From assembly GCF_030732065.1 (NCBI RefSeq), contig NZ_JAVBHX010000001.1, forward strand, positions 372,001 through 436,000: a DNA stretch of 64,000 nucleotides. Direction: 5' to 3'. The first letter of the stretch is position 1. The number at the start of each line of letters is the position of its first letter. The position numbers and the translations under genes were made by a program. Under the pieces are notes generated by a model. It was not told the origin of the DNA. It worked only from the letters and a program-made list of their open reading frames with translations, and did not search any database. Of this stretch, positions 36,579 to 45,976 are shown in pieces. The stretch comes from Oceanimonas aquatica. Its GTDB lineage: Bacteria; Pseudomonadota; Gammaproteobacteria; Enterobacterales; Aeromonadaceae.

Positions 36579-37019
36579 ATGTTAAGAGTCACCCAGAACC
36601 TGGGTCAGGTGAATGAGTCGGCCGAGGACACCCTGACCCTGCCCTTTGAACTGCGCCAAAAGGGCCGGCTGCGCGCCGTGAGTGACGGCGGTACCGAGCT
36701 GGGCCTGTTTCTGGAGCGGGGCAAAGTGCTGATGGGCGGCGACAAGCTGGTAAGCGAGTGCGGCCGGGTGTTTGAAGTGCGCGCCGGGGTTGAGCCGGTG
36801 ATCACCGCTCATGCTCCCGACTGGCCCAGCTTTGCCCGGGCCTGTTATCACCTGGGCAACCGCCACGTCACCCTGGAAATTGGCGAGCGCTGGCTGCGTT
36901 TTGCGCCGGATCATGTGCTGGAGCACCTGGCCGAGCACCTGGGCCTGCGTCTTGAGCACGAACAGACGCCGTTCAACCCCGAGTCCGGCGCCTACCACGG
37001 CCATGCCCATGAGCACTGA
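36579..37019 (+). CDS. ureE: Urease accessory protein UreE (nickel metallochaperone)
   Basis: 146 residues from the ATG at 36579, which has a strong GGAGG site. Two-domain UreE: N-terminal peptide-binding beta domain and C-terminal metal-binding domain (GNRHVTLEIGERWLRFAPDHVLEHLAEHLGL, with the conserved His at the dimer interface). It ends YHGHAHEH, a short histidine tail rather than the 10-15 His run of Klebsiella UreE. Overlaps ureF by 11 bp. Confidence 0.94.
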   Translation: MLRVTQNLGQVNESAEDTLTLPFELRQKGRLRAVSDGGTELGLFLERGKVLMGGDKLVSECGRVFEVRAGVEPVITAHAPDWPSFARACYHLGNRHVTLEIGERWLRFAPDHVLEHLAEHLGLRLEHEQTPFNPESGAYHGHAHEH

Positions 37020-37671
37020 CGGCGAACTGCTGGGGCTGTTGCAGCTGGCCAGCCCATCCTTGCCCATTGGCGGCTTTGCCTGGTCCGCCGGGCTGGAGTC
37101 GGCCATTGAGCTGGGCTGGGTCAGCAACGAAGCCCAGCTTAACGACTGGCTGGTGACCACGCTGCAGGGCCTGGCGCACCTCGATCTGCCGGTGTTACTG
37201 CGTTCCTGTCAGGCTCTGGCGGCCGGCCAGCACGAGACGCTGAACTACTGGAGTGATTTTATTCGTGCCAGCCGGGAAACCCGCGAGCTGTTGTTTGAAG
37301 ACGAGCAGCAAGCCCTGGCGCTGGTGCGTCTGCTGAAAGGGCAGGGGATTGAGGTGGCCATGCTGCCCGCGCCGCCGGCATTGATGAGCGTATGGGCGCT
37401 GGCCGCTCGTGAGTGGGGCCTTGGTGCAAACACCGCTGCCCTCGGCTTTGCCTGGAGCTGGCTGGAAAACCAGCTGGCGGTGGCCGCCAAAACCCTGCCC
37501 CTGGGGCAGACCTCGGTGCAGCGGTTGCTGCTGGCGCTGAAGCCCGAGCTGATTTACGCACTGAAGCTGGCCGCCACCCTTGACGATGACCAGCTGGGAC
37601 TGGGCCTGCCCGGTCAGGTACAGGCCAGCGCCCTGCATGAAACCCAATATTCCCGTTTATTCCGGAGCTGA
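37009..37671 (+). CDS. ureF: Urease accessory protein UreF
   Basis: 220 residues. Recognised by [24 protein letters not shown] near the N-terminus, [22 protein letters not shown] and the [10 protein letters not shown] stretch. All-helical; acts with UreD and UreG in nickel delivery. ATG at 37009 was chosen; one at 37003 is in frame and equally possible (two extra residues). Confidence 0.93.
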   Translation: MSTDGELLGLLQLASPSLPIGGFAWSAGLESAIELGWVSNEAQLNDWLVTTLQGLAHLDLPVLLRSCQALAAGQHETLNYWSDFIRASRETRELLFEDEQQALALVRLLKGQGIEVAMLPAPPALMSVWALAAREWGLGANTAALGFAWSWLENQLAVAAKTLPLGQTSVQRLLLALKPELIYALKLAATLDDDQLGLGLPGQVQASALHETQYSRLFRS

Positions 37672-37675
37672 AAAT

Positions 37676-38323
37676 ATGAGTACACAATGTTTGCGCGTTG
37701 GCGTGGGTGGGCCGGTAGGCTCAGGCAAGACGGCGCTGTTGCGCCAGCTGTGTGCGGCCCTGCGCCAGCACTACAGTCTGGCGGTGGTCACCAACGACAT
37801 TTACACCAAGGAGGATGCCGAGTTTCTGCTGCGCCATCAGGCCCTGGAAGAAGACCGCATTCTGGGCGTGGAAACCGGCGGTTGTCCGCACACCGCCATT
37901 CGGGAAGACGCCTCCATGAACCTGGCGGCCATCGATACCCTGCAGCAGCGCCATCCCGGGCTTGAGCTGGTGCTGGTGGAAAGTGGCGGCGACAACCTGT
38001 CGGCCACCTTCAGCCCGGAGCTGTCGGATCTCACCCTTTACGTGATCGATGTGTGCGCCGGCGACAAGATCCCTCGCAAGGGTGGCCCCGGTATTACCAA
38101 GTCGGATCTGCTGATCATCAACAAGACCGATCTGGCTCCCATGGTCAACGCTTCACTGGAGGTGATGGACAGAGACGCCAGACGTATGCGCGGCGAGCGG
38201 CCCTTTGTGTTTACCAACCTGATGCGCGGCGACGGCCTGCTCGACATTATTCGCTTTATTGAAAAAGAAGGCATGCTGCGCCCGCTGCCCGACGACTTTG
38301 CCATTAACGGAGAACAAGTATGA
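37676..38323 (+). CDS. ureG: Urease accessory GTPase UreG
   Basis: 215 residues. SIMIBI GTPase with P-loop [12 protein letters not shown], nickel-binding Cys-Pro-His in [15 protein letters not shown], Walker B/G3 VESGGDNLS and NKTDLAP guanine-specificity motif. GTP hydrolysis drives nickel insertion into UreC. Stop overlaps ureJ start by 4 bp. Confidence 0.97.
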   Translation: MSTQCLRVGVGGPVGSGKTALLRQLCAALRQHYSLAVVTNDIYTKEDAEFLLRHQALEEDRILGVETGGCPHTAIREDASMNLAAIDTLQQRHPGLELVLVESGGDNLSATFSPELSDLTLYVIDVCAGDKIPRKGGPGITKSDLLIINKTDLAPMVNASLEVMDRDARRMRGERPFVFTNLMRGDGLLDIIRFIEKEGMLRPLPDDFAINGEQV

Positions 38324-38871
38324 ACAAAACCCTGACTGCCCTGCTGGCACTGGCCCCGGTTGCCGCCTTTGCTCACCCCGGCCACGGCGAAAACGGGCTC
38401 GCCGCCGGTCTGCTGCACCCGCTGATGGGGGGCGATCACCTGCTCGCCATGCTTGCGGTAGGCATGCTGGCCATGGCCGGCAAGACGCAAGCGGGCTGGC
38501 GTCTGCCCCTGGCCTTTGTGGCCGCCATGGTTACCGGCGCCATGGCAGGCATGGCGGGCGTTGATTTGCCGGCGGTGGAGCCGATGATCCTGGCGTCATT
38601 GGTGGTATTGGGCGGGCTGCTGGCGGTGAACATGGCCGGCGCGGGCCTGGGTCTGGTGCTGCTGTGCGCCCTGTTCGGGCTGTTTCATGGCAACGCCCAC
38701 GGCCTGGAAGCGCCGGCGTCCGGCTCGGCCATGATCTTTATGGTGGGCATGATGCTGGCCACCGGCCTGTTGCATGCCGCCGGCTGGCTCGCCGCCCGCT
38801 ACCTGCACGAGGCCCTGCTCAGAGTATTTGGCCTTGCCGTGGCCGGTGCGGGTTTGCTGGCGGCAATGTAA
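38320..38871 (+). CDS. ureJ: HupE/UreJ-family nickel permease
   Basis: 183 residues. Signal-like N-terminus then HPGHGENG, followed by the diagnostic [16 protein letters not shown] (metal-binding His and Asp) and several membrane helices, with [12 protein letters not shown] in the middle. Imports nickel for urease. Last gene of the operon, coupled to ureG by ATGA overlap. The downstream gap holds more palindromic repeats. Confidence 0.92.
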   Translation: MNKTLTALLALAPVAAFAHPGHGENGLAAGLLHPLMGGDHLLAMLAVGMLAMAGKTQAGWRLPLAFVAAMVTGAMAGMAGVDLPAVEPMILASLVVLGGLLAVNMAGAGLGLVLLCALFGLFHGNAHGLEAPASGSAMIFMVGMMLATGLLHAAGWLAARYLHEALLRVFGLAVAGAGLLAAM

Positions 38872-38895
38872 TAACGAGAGGGTTCTTTTGAAGTT

Positions 38896-38976
38896 ATTCC
38901 GGCCATTGAGCCGGAATCCCGGGCCGAATGCACGGTGCCAACAGTAAAAAGGTGCCGGGTCAGGCCCGGCATGACA
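38896..38976. repeat. Two palindromic repeats after ureJ
   Basis: ATTCCGGC-CATTGA-GCCGGAAT (38896-38917) and TGCCGGG-TCAGG-CCCGGCA (38953-38971), the second followed by TGAC, so read on the minus strand it starts GTCATGCCGGG. Same GTCAT-type family as at 8982 and 36358. May also end urease transcription, although there are no T runs. Confidence 0.65.
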
Positions 38977-39026
38977 CCGGCTTTCTCGTTAAATGCTGAC
39001 ATCTCGGTCAATCAACCCGCTGTGCG

Positions 39027-39055
39027 TTGCCAAAAGTGCCAATTGAGCCGATAAT
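39027..39055 (+). promoter_or_regulatory. Promoter of the purine permease gene
   Basis: TTGCCA (39027-39032), 17-bp spacer, GATAAT (39050-39055). 36 bp upstream of the ATG. No purine-riboswitch fold is seen in this gap. Confidence 0.6.
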
Positions 39056-39091
39056 TTCGGTTTAAACCATCATTTCAGGGTTATTTCCCCC

Positions 39092-40384
39092 ATGCTTGAA
39101 CAGTATTTTCGGCTCAAAGAGCTCAACACCAATGTCCGCCAGGAAGTGCTGGCGGGCATTACCACCTTTCTTACCATGGCCTACATTATCTTCGTGAATC
39201 CGGCGATTTTGTCGGAAGCGGGCATGGATTATGGCGCCGTGTTCGTGGCCACCTGTCTGGCGGCGGCGGTGGGCTGTTTTATCATGGGCCTGGCGGCCAA
39301 CTACCCCATTGCGCTGGCCCCGGGCATGGGCCTTAACGCCTTCTTCACCTATACCGTGGTGCTCACCGAAGGCTACAGCTGGCAAAGCGCATTGGGGGCC
39401 GTGTTCTTCTCCGGCTGTATTTTTGTGCTGCTCAGTCTGTTCAAGGTGCGGGAGTGGATCATTAACGCCATTCCGAAGCCGCTCAAGCTGGGCATTGCCG
39501 CCGGCATCGGTTTGTTTCTGGCACTGGTGGGCCTGAAAAGCGCCGGCATTATCGTCGATAACCCGGCCACCCTGGTGGGCCTGGGCGATATTACCGGTCT
39601 GCAGGCAGGCCTGGCGGTACTGGGCTTTTTCCTGATCATCGGCATGGCGGCCAGGGGCATGCGCGGTGCGGTAATGATCGGCATTCTGGTGATCACCGGC
39701 CTGGGGCTGGCCTTTGGCGATGTGGAATATCAGGGCATTGTCTCGGTGCCGCCGTCCATTATGCCCACCTTTATGCAGCTCGACATTGCCGGCGCCTTTA
39801 ACGTGGGCATGTTGTCGGTGATCTTTGCCTTTTTGTTTGTCGACCTGTTCGACACTTCCGGCACCCTGATTGCCGTGGCCCAGCGGGCGAAACTGCTGGA
39901 TGAGCAGGGCCGGCTGCCGCGCCTGAGCCGGGCTCTGCTGGCGGACAGTACCGCCTCCATTGCCGGCTCGGTACTGGGTACCTCTACCACTACTTCCTAC
40001 GTGGAAAGCACCGCCGGTGTGGCCGTGGGTGGGCGCAGTGGCCTCACCGCCGTGGTGACCGGCCTGATGTTTATTGCTGCCCTGCTGTTCTCGCCGCTGG
40101 CGGGCATGGTGCCGGCCTATGCCACCGCCGGCGCCCTGGTATATGTGGCGGTGCTGATGCTGGCCCAGCTTGCCCACCTGCATTGGGACGATATTACCGA
40201 AGCCGTGCCCGCCGTGGTGGTGCTGGTGATGATGCCGTTCACCTTCTCCATCGCCAACGGCATTGCCTTTGGCTTTATCAGCTTTGTGGGCGTCAAGGTG
40301 CTGGCCGGCCGCGCCAGTGAAGTGAGCCCCGTGGTCTGGGCCCTGGCGGTGCTGTTTGCGCTGAAGTTTGCGTTTGGGGTGTAA
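39092..40384 (+). CDS. NCS2-family purine permease, AzgA type
   Basis: 430 residues with 12-14 membrane helices. AzgA-like signatures: NVRQEVLAGITTFLTMAYIIFVNPAIL start, ALAPGMGLNAFF, the FLFVDLFDTSGTLIAVAQRAKL motif and STTTSYVESTAGVAVGGRSGLTAV. Proton-driven uptake of hypoxanthine, guanine or adenine (E. coli GhxP/PurP relatives). Placed directly after the urease operon; purine breakdown to urea could connect the two, though no purine-degradation genes are here. Own promoter and terminator. Confidence 0.92.
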   Translation: MLEQYFRLKELNTNVRQEVLAGITTFLTMAYIIFVNPAILSEAGMDYGAVFVATCLAAAVGCFIMGLAANYPIALAPGMGLNAFFTYTVVLTEGYSWQSALGAVFFSGCIFVLLSLFKVREWIINAIPKPLKLGIAAGIGLFLALVGLKSAGIIVDNPATLVGLGDITGLQAGLAVLGFFLIIGMAARGMRGAVMIGILVITGLGLAFGDVEYQGIVSVPPSIMPTFMQLDIAGAFNVGMLSVIFAFLFVDLFDTSGTLIAVAQRAKLLDEQGRLPRLSRALLADSTASIAGSVLGTSTTTSYVESTAGVAVGGRSGLTAVVTGLMFIAALLFSPLAGMVPAYATAGALVYVAVLMLAQLAHLHWDDITEAVPAVVVLVMMPFTFSIANGIAFGFISFVGVKVLAGRASEVSPVVWALAVLFALKFAFGV

Positions 40385-40402
40385 CCACTGAGCACTGGTA
40401 TG

Positions 40403-40430
40403 ATGCCGGCCTTTGCGCCGGCATTTTTTG
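40403..40430 (+). terminator. Rho-independent terminator after the purine permease
   Basis: ATGCCGGC-CTTTGC-GCCGGCAT followed by six T. Confidence 0.9.
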
Positions 40431-40547
40431 GCCTGAAGTAACGCCAAGAGGTTTTTTCAGACCCAGCGTGCTGGTCAAGGATTCAGTCTCTGTCGCGAGA
40501 GCTTGAGGGTTCGATCTGAACAGAGTGTCTGCCTGATTCTGCTTAAT

Positions 40548-40575
40548 AAAAAGCCCCGCCATGGCGGGGCTTTTT
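40548..40575. terminator. Bidirectional terminator of asnS
   Basis: AAAAAGCCCCGCC-AT-GGCGGGGCTTTTT, perfect 13-bp arms with A and T tracts, 18 bp after the asnS stop (minus strand). Confidence 0.92.
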
Positions 40576-40592
40576 ACTGCAACAGGCTGAGG

Positions 40593-41993
40593 TTAAAAGT
40601 CGGCGTTGCGCGGGGTGCGGGGGAAGGGGATAACGTCACGTACGTTGCCCATGCCGGTCACGTAGGCCACCAGGCGCTCAAAGCCCAGACCAAAGCCGGC
40701 GTGGGGCACGGTGCCGTAGCGGCGCAGATCCCGGTACCAGCCATAGTCTTCCTTGTTCAGGCCCATCTCTTCCAGGCGGGCGTCCAGCACTTCCAGCACT
40801 TCTTCCCGCTGGGAACCACCGATGATCTCGCCAATGCCGGGGGCCAGTACGTCCATGGCCGCCACGGTTTTGCCGTCGGCGTTCAGCTTCATGTAGAAGG
40901 CCTTGATGTCTTTCGGGTAGTTCTTTACCACCACCGGGGCCTTGAAGTGCTCTTCGGCCAGGTAGCGCTCGTGCTCGGACGACAGATCCACACCCCATTC
41001 CACCGGGAACTCGAACTTTTTGCCCGACTGCTTCAGGATCTCCACCGCGTCGGTGTAATCCACCTGGGCAAAGTCCTTTTCCACAAACTGCTGCAGCCGG
41101 GTAATGGCGTCTTTGTCCACGCGCTGGGCAAAGAAGGTCATGTCGTCCATGCGCTCTTCCAGTACTGCCCTGAACACGTATTTCAGCATCTCTTCGGCCA
41201 GGCGGGCAGCGTCATCCAGATCGGCAAAGGCCAGCTCCGGCTCCACCATCCAGAACTCGGCCAGGTGGCGGCTGGTGTTGGAGTTTTCGGCGCGGAAGGT
41301 AGGGCCAAAGGTATATACCTTGCTCAGGGCGCAGGCATAGGTTTCGGCGTTAAGCTGGCCGGACACGGTGAGGAAGGCTTCCTTGCCGAAGAAGTCTTCG
41401 CCAAAGTCGATGTCGTTCTTGTCGGTGCGGGGCAGGTTTTCGAGATCCAGTGTGGATACCCGGAACATTTCACCGGCGCCTTCGCAATCGGACGCGGTCA
41501 CGATGGGGGTGGCCACCCACATGTAGCCGTTTTCATGAAAGAAGCGGTGCAGCGCCTGAGACAGACAGTTGCGAACCCGGGCCACGGCGCCAATCAGGTT
41601 GGTGCGCGGGCGCAGGTGAGCGTATTCGCGCAGATATTCAATGGAATGGCGCTTGGCGGCCATGGGGTAGGTGTCGGGGTCGTCTACCCAGCCCACTACC
41701 TTTACCTCGGTGGCCTGCAGCTCAAAGTCCTGGCCCTGACCCTGAGACTCGGCCACGGTGCCGGTCACTTCCACCGAGCAGCCGGTGGTTAAACGCACCA
41801 CTTCAGACTGATAATTCGCCACGCTATTGGGCACCACGGCCTGCACCGGATTGAAGCAGCTGCCATCGTGAATGGCCAAAAACGAAATTCCCGCCTTGGA
41901 GTCACGGCGAGTGCGAATCCACCCCTTTACGGTAAGGGGGGTGCCAACGGCATATTTGCCGGCCAGCACATCAGTTACGGATGCGTGGGTCAT
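40593..41993 (-). CDS. asnS: Asparaginyl-tRNA synthetase
   Basis: 466 residues, same length as E. coli AsnS. N-terminal OB-fold anticodon-binding domain (about 20-110, [24 protein letters not shown]). Class II catalytic core with motif 2 [26 protein letters not shown] and motif 3 [15 protein letters not shown]. Start ATG at 41993 chosen because the family begins [10 protein letters not shown]; upstream in-frame sequence is unrelated. Essential core gene. Confidence 0.97.
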   Translation of the reverse strand: MTHASVTDVLAGKYAVGTPLTVKGWIRTRRDSKAGISFLAIHDGSCFNPVQAVVPNSVANYQSEVVRLTTGCSVEVTGTVAESQGQGQDFELQATEVKVVGWVDDPDTYPMAAKRHSIEYLREYAHLRPRTNLIGAVARVRNCLSQALHRFFHENGYMWVATPIVTASDCEGAGEMFRVSTLDLENLPRTDKNDIDFGEDFFGKEAFLTVSGQLNAETYACALSKVYTFGPTFRAENSNTSRHLAEFWMVEPELAFADLDDAARLAEEMLKYVFRAVLEERMDDMTFFAQRVDKDAITRLQQFVEKDFAQVDYTDAVEILKQSGKKFEFPVEWGVDLSSEHERYLAEEHFKAPVVVKNYPKDIKAFYMKLNADGKTVAAMDVLAPGIGEIIGGSQREEVLEVLDARLEEMGLNKEDYGWYRDLRRYGTVPHAGFGLGFERLVAYVTGMGNVRDVIPFPRTPRNADF

Positions 41994-42106
41994 GTAAATC
42001 GCTCTCCAGCTTTGAACTAAATCGGCCCCTGGCCGATACACTATACATAAGGGAGCTAATGTTACCCGTGTGGTTTCAGGACTCAAGCAAAAGATGGGGA
42101 GGGGCC

Positions 42107-42451
42107 ATGGCAAAGCAGCGTAAAGACCGGCTTGGCGCCTGGCTTGCGGCCCTCACCGGCGGTGGCTGGACGCTCTATATTCTGCTGTTGATCCTGTTTC
42201 ACTACGGCCGGCCCGAGCAGCAATACGGCTATTTGCGCTACCTTGAGGTGGAAGTGCGCACCGGCTGGCTCACTCTGCCTACGCTCTGGTTTCACCTTGG
42301 CATCTGGGGCGCGCTGGGTCTGGCGGTGACCACCTTTACCCTGGTGCACCTCAAGGGCCGGCGCCACAGCCAGTATCTCAAGGCCTATCTGGTGATGCTG
42401 GCGGTCGCGGCCTCTCTTACCCTGTTGTTGTTTTACTTTTATCCCGCCTAG
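42107..42451 (+). CDS. Hypothetical small membrane protein
   Basis: 114 residues with three hydrophobic segments (about 14-31, 60-80 and 91-110) separated by basic loops. Start supported by GGGGAGGGG just upstream. I do not recognise the family; it lies divergently from asnS and 49 bp before the L,D-transpeptidase gene on the same strand, possibly cotranscribed with it. Function unknown. Confidence 0.65.
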   Translation: MAKQRKDRLGAWLAALTGGGWTLYILLLILFHYGRPEQQYGYLRYLEVEVRTGWLTLPTLWFHLGIWGALGLAVTTFTLVHLKGRRHSQYLKAYLVMLAVAASLTLLLFYFYPA

Positions 42452-42500
42452 ACTGAAAAGTTGACCATACTTGTTGCTAATGACCCAGGGAGGGGAAGTT

Positions 42501-43814
42501 ATGACAAGTGTTCTGCTTCGAATTGTGCTGGCAGCGGCCCTGCTGCTTAGCGGACCAGCCATGGCCCAGCCGCTCTGGCACACCGATGATGAACTGAACG
42601 AGGCTGGTCGGCAGCTGAAACAGCTGCTGCTGCCCGATGAGCGCGACTTTGCCGCCATGAGTGCAGAAAGGCGGGATGCGTGGCTCACAAAAGAATGGCG
42701 CCGGGTGCTGAAGGGGCGGGAACGCTTTGCTCAATATACCCTGCCGGTGCACTGGCGCACCGAGGGGCTTGAACAGGCCATTAAGCAGCAAACGCTTGCT
42801 GCTTACATGGCCGGACAGGCACCCGACTACAACGGTTACCGCGAGCTGCAGCGTCATTACCAGCGCCTGGCCGGCGTTACCCATTACACCTTGTTACCTT
42901 CCGGCCCTGAGGTGCGCCCCGGTGAGCGGGACGCGGCCATTCCGGCATTGCGCCAGCGGTTGGCCGAGCTGGGCCAGCAAGTGCCGGCGCCGGTAAGCCG
43001 GGCCGATGTGCTGGATCCTCCCCTGAGCGAGACCCTTTCCGCTTTGCAACGGGCCGGCGGCCTCAAGGTAACCGGTGGCCTGAACCAGGCTACCCGGGCA
43101 CTGGTTAACCGCTCGCCCGTCGAGCTTCGAGCCGAGATTAAAGCCAATCTGCACCGCTGGCTGCGCCTGCCCCCGGCCACCAGTGATTATGTGCTGATCA
43201 ATATTCCTTCTTATCGTCTCACACTGGTTAGGGAAGGCCGGCCTAAGCTTGCCATGAAGGTCATCGTGGGCCGGCCCGACTGGCCGACGCCCGAGCTTGC
43301 CACCCACATTGATGCCCTCAAGGTGAACCCTGACTGGACCCCCACTGCAAATATTTTGCGGGAAGACTTACTGCCGGCCCAGAAGCGGGATGCCGGTTAC
43401 CTCGACCGCAATGGCTTCACTGCCTGGCTGCCCGGGCAAAGCACACCGGTGCCGCCTTCCAGCATAAACTGGCACAGCCCGCCACCGGGTCTGCGCCTGG
43501 TGCAGCAGCCCGGCCCCACCAATGCTCTTGGGCGGGTCAAGTTTGAAATGCGCAACCGCCACAGCGTGTATCTGCACGACACCCCCGATAAATCCCTGTT
43601 CGGGCGAGACAAGCGGGCGCTCAGCCACGGCTGCGTGCGCCTGGCCGAGCCTGCGGCCCTGGCCAATGGTCTGGGTTGGCAAATCCCTGAACACGAGCGC
43701 ACTCAGCTGCTGCCACCCCCCGAGCGCCTGCCGGTGTACATGGTGTATTTTACCGCCTGGAGCGAGGGTGGCAGCCTGGTGTTTGCGAGAGATGTGTATG
43801 GCAAAAATGCCTGA
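42501..43814 (+). CDS. L,D-transpeptidase, YcbB (LdtD) family
   Basis: 437 residues with signal peptide (about 1-22, PAMAQ). A long N-terminal scaffold and a peptidoglycan-binding module (about 140-205) precede the YkuD catalytic domain with HDTPDKSLFGRDKRALSHGCVRL: catalytic Cys378 in the SHGC motif, His376, and His359 further up. YcbB-type enzymes make 3-3 cross-links in peptidoglycan. It is about 180 residues shorter than E. coli YcbB (615), so it is a compact member. GGAGGGG precedes the ATG. Confidence 0.88.
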   Translation: MTSVLLRIVLAAALLLSGPAMAQPLWHTDDELNEAGRQLKQLLLPDERDFAAMSAERRDAWLTKEWRRVLKGRERFAQYTLPVHWRTEGLEQAIKQQTLAAYMAGQAPDYNGYRELQRHYQRLAGVTHYTLLPSGPEVRPGERDAAIPALRQRLAELGQQVPAPVSRADVLDPPLSETLSALQRAGGLKVTGGLNQATRALVNRSPVELRAEIKANLHRWLRLPPATSDYVLINIPSYRLTLVREGRPKLAMKVIVGRPDWPTPELATHIDALKVNPDWTPTANILREDLLPAQKRDAGYLDRNGFTAWLPGQSTPVPPSSINWHSPPPGLRLVQQPGPTNALGRVKFEMRNRHSVYLHDTPDKSLFGRDKRALSHGCVRLAEPAALANGLGWQIPEHERTQLLPPPERLPVYMVYFTAWSEGGSLVFARDVYGKNA

Positions 43815-43858
43815 TTCGTCGCCTTCGAGTATATGTCATCAACAGGGAGGTGCCGCAC

Positions 43859-45298
43859 ATGCTTAATAAAATGATGGGCGGAACTTTTGCGTTTATGTTA
43901 TTGGCCATAATGCTGGCCCCAAGCTTGTATTTAATCACGGATTTAGCCAGTTACGATTATCATCGCGTTTTACAGATTTTATTATTTTCAGTATTGCTGC
44001 TTGCAGTCACCAGGTTTCCCGCTCGAAATGCACTCTCGGGTTTACCATGTCTGATATTGTTTACATGTGCAGCTTTGGGAATACTGTCTGCATATATCAA
44101 CGGTGGCTTTATCCATCAGTGGACAGAGGTCGGCATGATGATAGCTCTTGTCGCAGGTGCAGATAGTGTGGCCAGAGCTTATAACAGATATCCTGTGGCG
44201 CTTGAGTCTTGGGTAAAACCAGCCTGGTTGTTGGGGGCTTTGGTCTATTCATTACTTACGGTTGCCTATAGTTACCATCTTCTTTCGAATGCCGGCGGAA
44301 TGACGGGCTACCAACCTATGCACGGATTTGCAAACCCACGGTTCTTGAATCAGTACCAAGGCTGGTTTTTACCTGTTTTAACGGGTTTGTTGTTGATGAA
44401 AAGCCCTCCGTGGTTATCACGAAATACCTGGGAGTGCTTGGTTTCATTTGGCGCAGTTATGCACTGGGCACTGATTTGGCAGACTCAGGGTAGAGGAGTT
44501 ATGGTTGGGCTTATCGCTTCCACATTGTTGGTTGCTTTGTTCATGGGTAAAAACGGAAGGCGCTATGCATCTTTAACACTGTTGCTCTCCTTTCTGGGGG
44601 CATTAATAGCTTGGTTGCTGTTTAAAACACCCGCGCTTGTTGCTGAAACGACCAGGCTGACTTCATCAGGACTTTCTCGCAGAGATGTTCTTTGGGCAGA
44701 TGCAATTGGCTACGTTGAAAGCAGCCCATGGCTTGGAATAGGTCCCATGCAGCTCGCTACGGGGCCGACTGAAATTGCAACACACCCTCACAATGCCGTG
44801 TTGCAAATGGCTGCCGAGTGGGGTGTTCCCGCAACCTTGCTACTGTGTATGCTTTTGCTTTGGGGTTTTTATCGCTGGTTCATTTGGGCCAGAAGTTATA
44901 ATGCAGCTCCCAACCATGAAGATTCCCCCTGGCTTGTAGCGCTAACGGCGTCAATGACAACAGCTGCAGTACACTCTTTGGTAAGTGGAATTATTGTAAT
45001 GCCAATGAGTCAACTGATGCTGGTCTTGGTGTTAGGGCTGGCAATTGGATTATATAGAAGCTTTAACCCCATTAGGTCGGCAGGCAAGCCTTACATAGTC
45101 CAGATGTTTGTGCTGTCTGGCATATGTGCAGTGATGGTTCTTGGAGCGTATGCCTGGAGCAGCAAGGAGATTCCCCTTGAGATACGAAGGCTCCAGGCAG
45201 AAGAGGCAGCACAAAAGAAACAGGGGAGAGAGATCACGGAGCGCTCCCGACCACTGAACCACCCTCGCTTTTGGGTGAATGGTATCATCAGCGATTGA
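43859..45298 (+). CDS. O-antigen ligase / PglL-like membrane glycosyl-ligase
   Basis: 479 residues with about 11-12 membrane helices. The large periplasmic-loop region carries SRRDVLWADAIGYVESSPWLGIGPMQL and THPHNAVLQMAAEWGVPATLL, the pattern shared by O-antigen ligases (WaaL) and protein O-oligosaccharyltransferases (PglL/TfpO). After the last span comes a charged helical tail (EIRRLQAEEAAQKKQGREITERSR), typical of the PglL/Wzy_C type. It has a strong AGGGAGG site. Base composition is clearly more AT-rich than the genes before it. It stands 408 bp upstream of the Flp pilin gene on the same strand, so transfer of a glycan to the pilin is a possibility. A WaaL role is not excluded, but no LPS genes are near. 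Confidence 0.75.
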   Translation: MLNKMMGGTFAFMLLAIMLAPSLYLITDLASYDYHRVLQILLFSVLLLAVTRFPARNALSGLPCLILFTCAALGILSAYINGGFIHQWTEVGMMIALVAGADSVARAYNRYPVALESWVKPAWLLGALVYSLLTVAYSYHLLSNAGGMTGYQPMHGFANPRFLNQYQGWFLPVLTGLLLMKSPPWLSRNTWECLVSFGAVMHWALIWQTQGRGVMVGLIASTLLVALFMGKNGRRYASLTLLLSFLGALIAWLLFKTPALVAETTRLTSSGLSRRDVLWADAIGYVESSPWLGIGPMQLATGPTEIATHPHNAVLQMAAEWGVPATLLLCMLLLWGFYRWFIWARSYNAAPNHEDSPWLVALTASMTTAAVHSLVSGIIVMPMSQLMLVLVLGLAIGLYRSFNPIRSAGKPYIVQMFVLSGICAVMVLGAYAWSSKEIPLEIRRLQAEEAAQKKQGREITERSRPLNHPRFWVNGIISD

Positions 45299-45706
45299 CC
45301 GGAGATGCCCAGCATTTTTGCCAAGTGTGCTGTGCGTACACAGGTGCTGCTGAGCCTTGCCTTCAGTTGTCTGTGTCAAGATTGATCACTAAATTTGCCG
45401 AGCAATATCTGTTGTTCGAAAAAATAGGGGTATTGAGCTGTGAACAGCCAGTGACCCTTCGTTAAATTGAACTGAAAAACATCTTACAGCATCGGCGAAG
45501 TGGACTATAAATAATAGTAAGCAAATTGCTTAAGGCCCGGTAAGTATCGGAAACATATAATCGAGCAGAAAGGAGGCGGCGCGACTATATGACATCTATA
45601 GGCACAACCAGTGCTGAATGCTAAAGTTAGTTGGAATGTTTTATCAGATTGATGGCTCTCCAATTCGTGGATCTGTCAGACAAAAGCAAGAAAAGAGGAT
45701 TTTCTT
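45299..45706. other. 408-bp leader region upstream of the Flp pilin
   Basis: AT-rich gap without a clear gene. Contains a likely promoter (45483-45511), a perfect TATAAT at 45556-45561 without a good -35, and a GGAGG followed 12 bp later by an 11-codon frame (ATG 45589, TAA ending 45624). The pilin ATG has its own AGAGGA site. A 190-base or shorter untranslated leader is implied. Confidence 0.5.
45483..45511 (+). promoter_or_regulatory. Candidate promoter of the flp-tad operon
   Basis: CTTACA (45483-45488), 17-bp spacer, TATAAA (45506-45511); 4/6 and 5/6 matches. Lies 195 bp before the pilin gene. Confidence 0.4.
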
Positions 45707-45892
45707 ATGTTTATTGCAAAAGAACTGTTGCGACTGGTAAATGACGAGGAAGGTCTGACTACCGTCGAATACGCTATTGCCGGTGCTTTGGTTGCTTCTG
45801 TTGTGGTTTTGTCATTTACAAACTTGGGTCAGGCTGTTGCTAATAGAATTCAATCGCTTGCGGATATTGTTTCTTCAGGTTCCGGCACTTAA
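45707..45892 (+). CDS. flp: Flp-family type IVb pilin
   Basis: 61-residue prepilin. Short positively charged leader ending EEG (Gly16), then LTTVEYAIAGALVASVVVL: the G/xxxxEY processing site of Flp pilins, with Glu5 and Tyr6 of the mature form (E21, Y22). The rest is one hydrophobic helix, then a short tail ending SSGSGT. Major pilin of the Tad pilus that mediates surface adherence and biofilm. The Ser/Gly/Thr tail would be solvent exposed and could be glycosylated. Followed by a terminator-like hairpin, which would make pilin mRNA more abundant than the downstream genes. Confidence 0.95.
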   Translation: MFIAKELLRLVNDEEGLTTVEYAIAGALVASVVVLSFTNLGQAVANRIQSLADIVSSGSGT

Positions 45893-45934
45893 TTGCTTAA
45901 TTGTAAATTAGGTTTTTGCTTGATTCTTAACTTG

Positions 45935-45959
45935 AAAAGGGCAATGTTTTGCCCTTTTT
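45935..45959 (+). terminator. Attenuating terminator between flp and cpaA
   Basis: AAAAGGGCAA-TGTT-TTGCCCTTTT, 10-bp stem ending in T run. Partial termination here would raise the pilin-to-assembly-protein ratio. Confidence 0.82.
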
Positions 45960-45976
45960 AATATGATGGTGATGCT

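Noticed and set aside
38872-39091. Purine riboswitch upstream of the AzgA-type permease
   Set aside because: The gap contains palindromic repeats and a promoter, but no three-way junction with the conserved loop motifs.
45271-45465. 64-codon frame after the ligase gene
   Set aside because: Starts inside the ligase gene, no ribosome site, no recognisable features.
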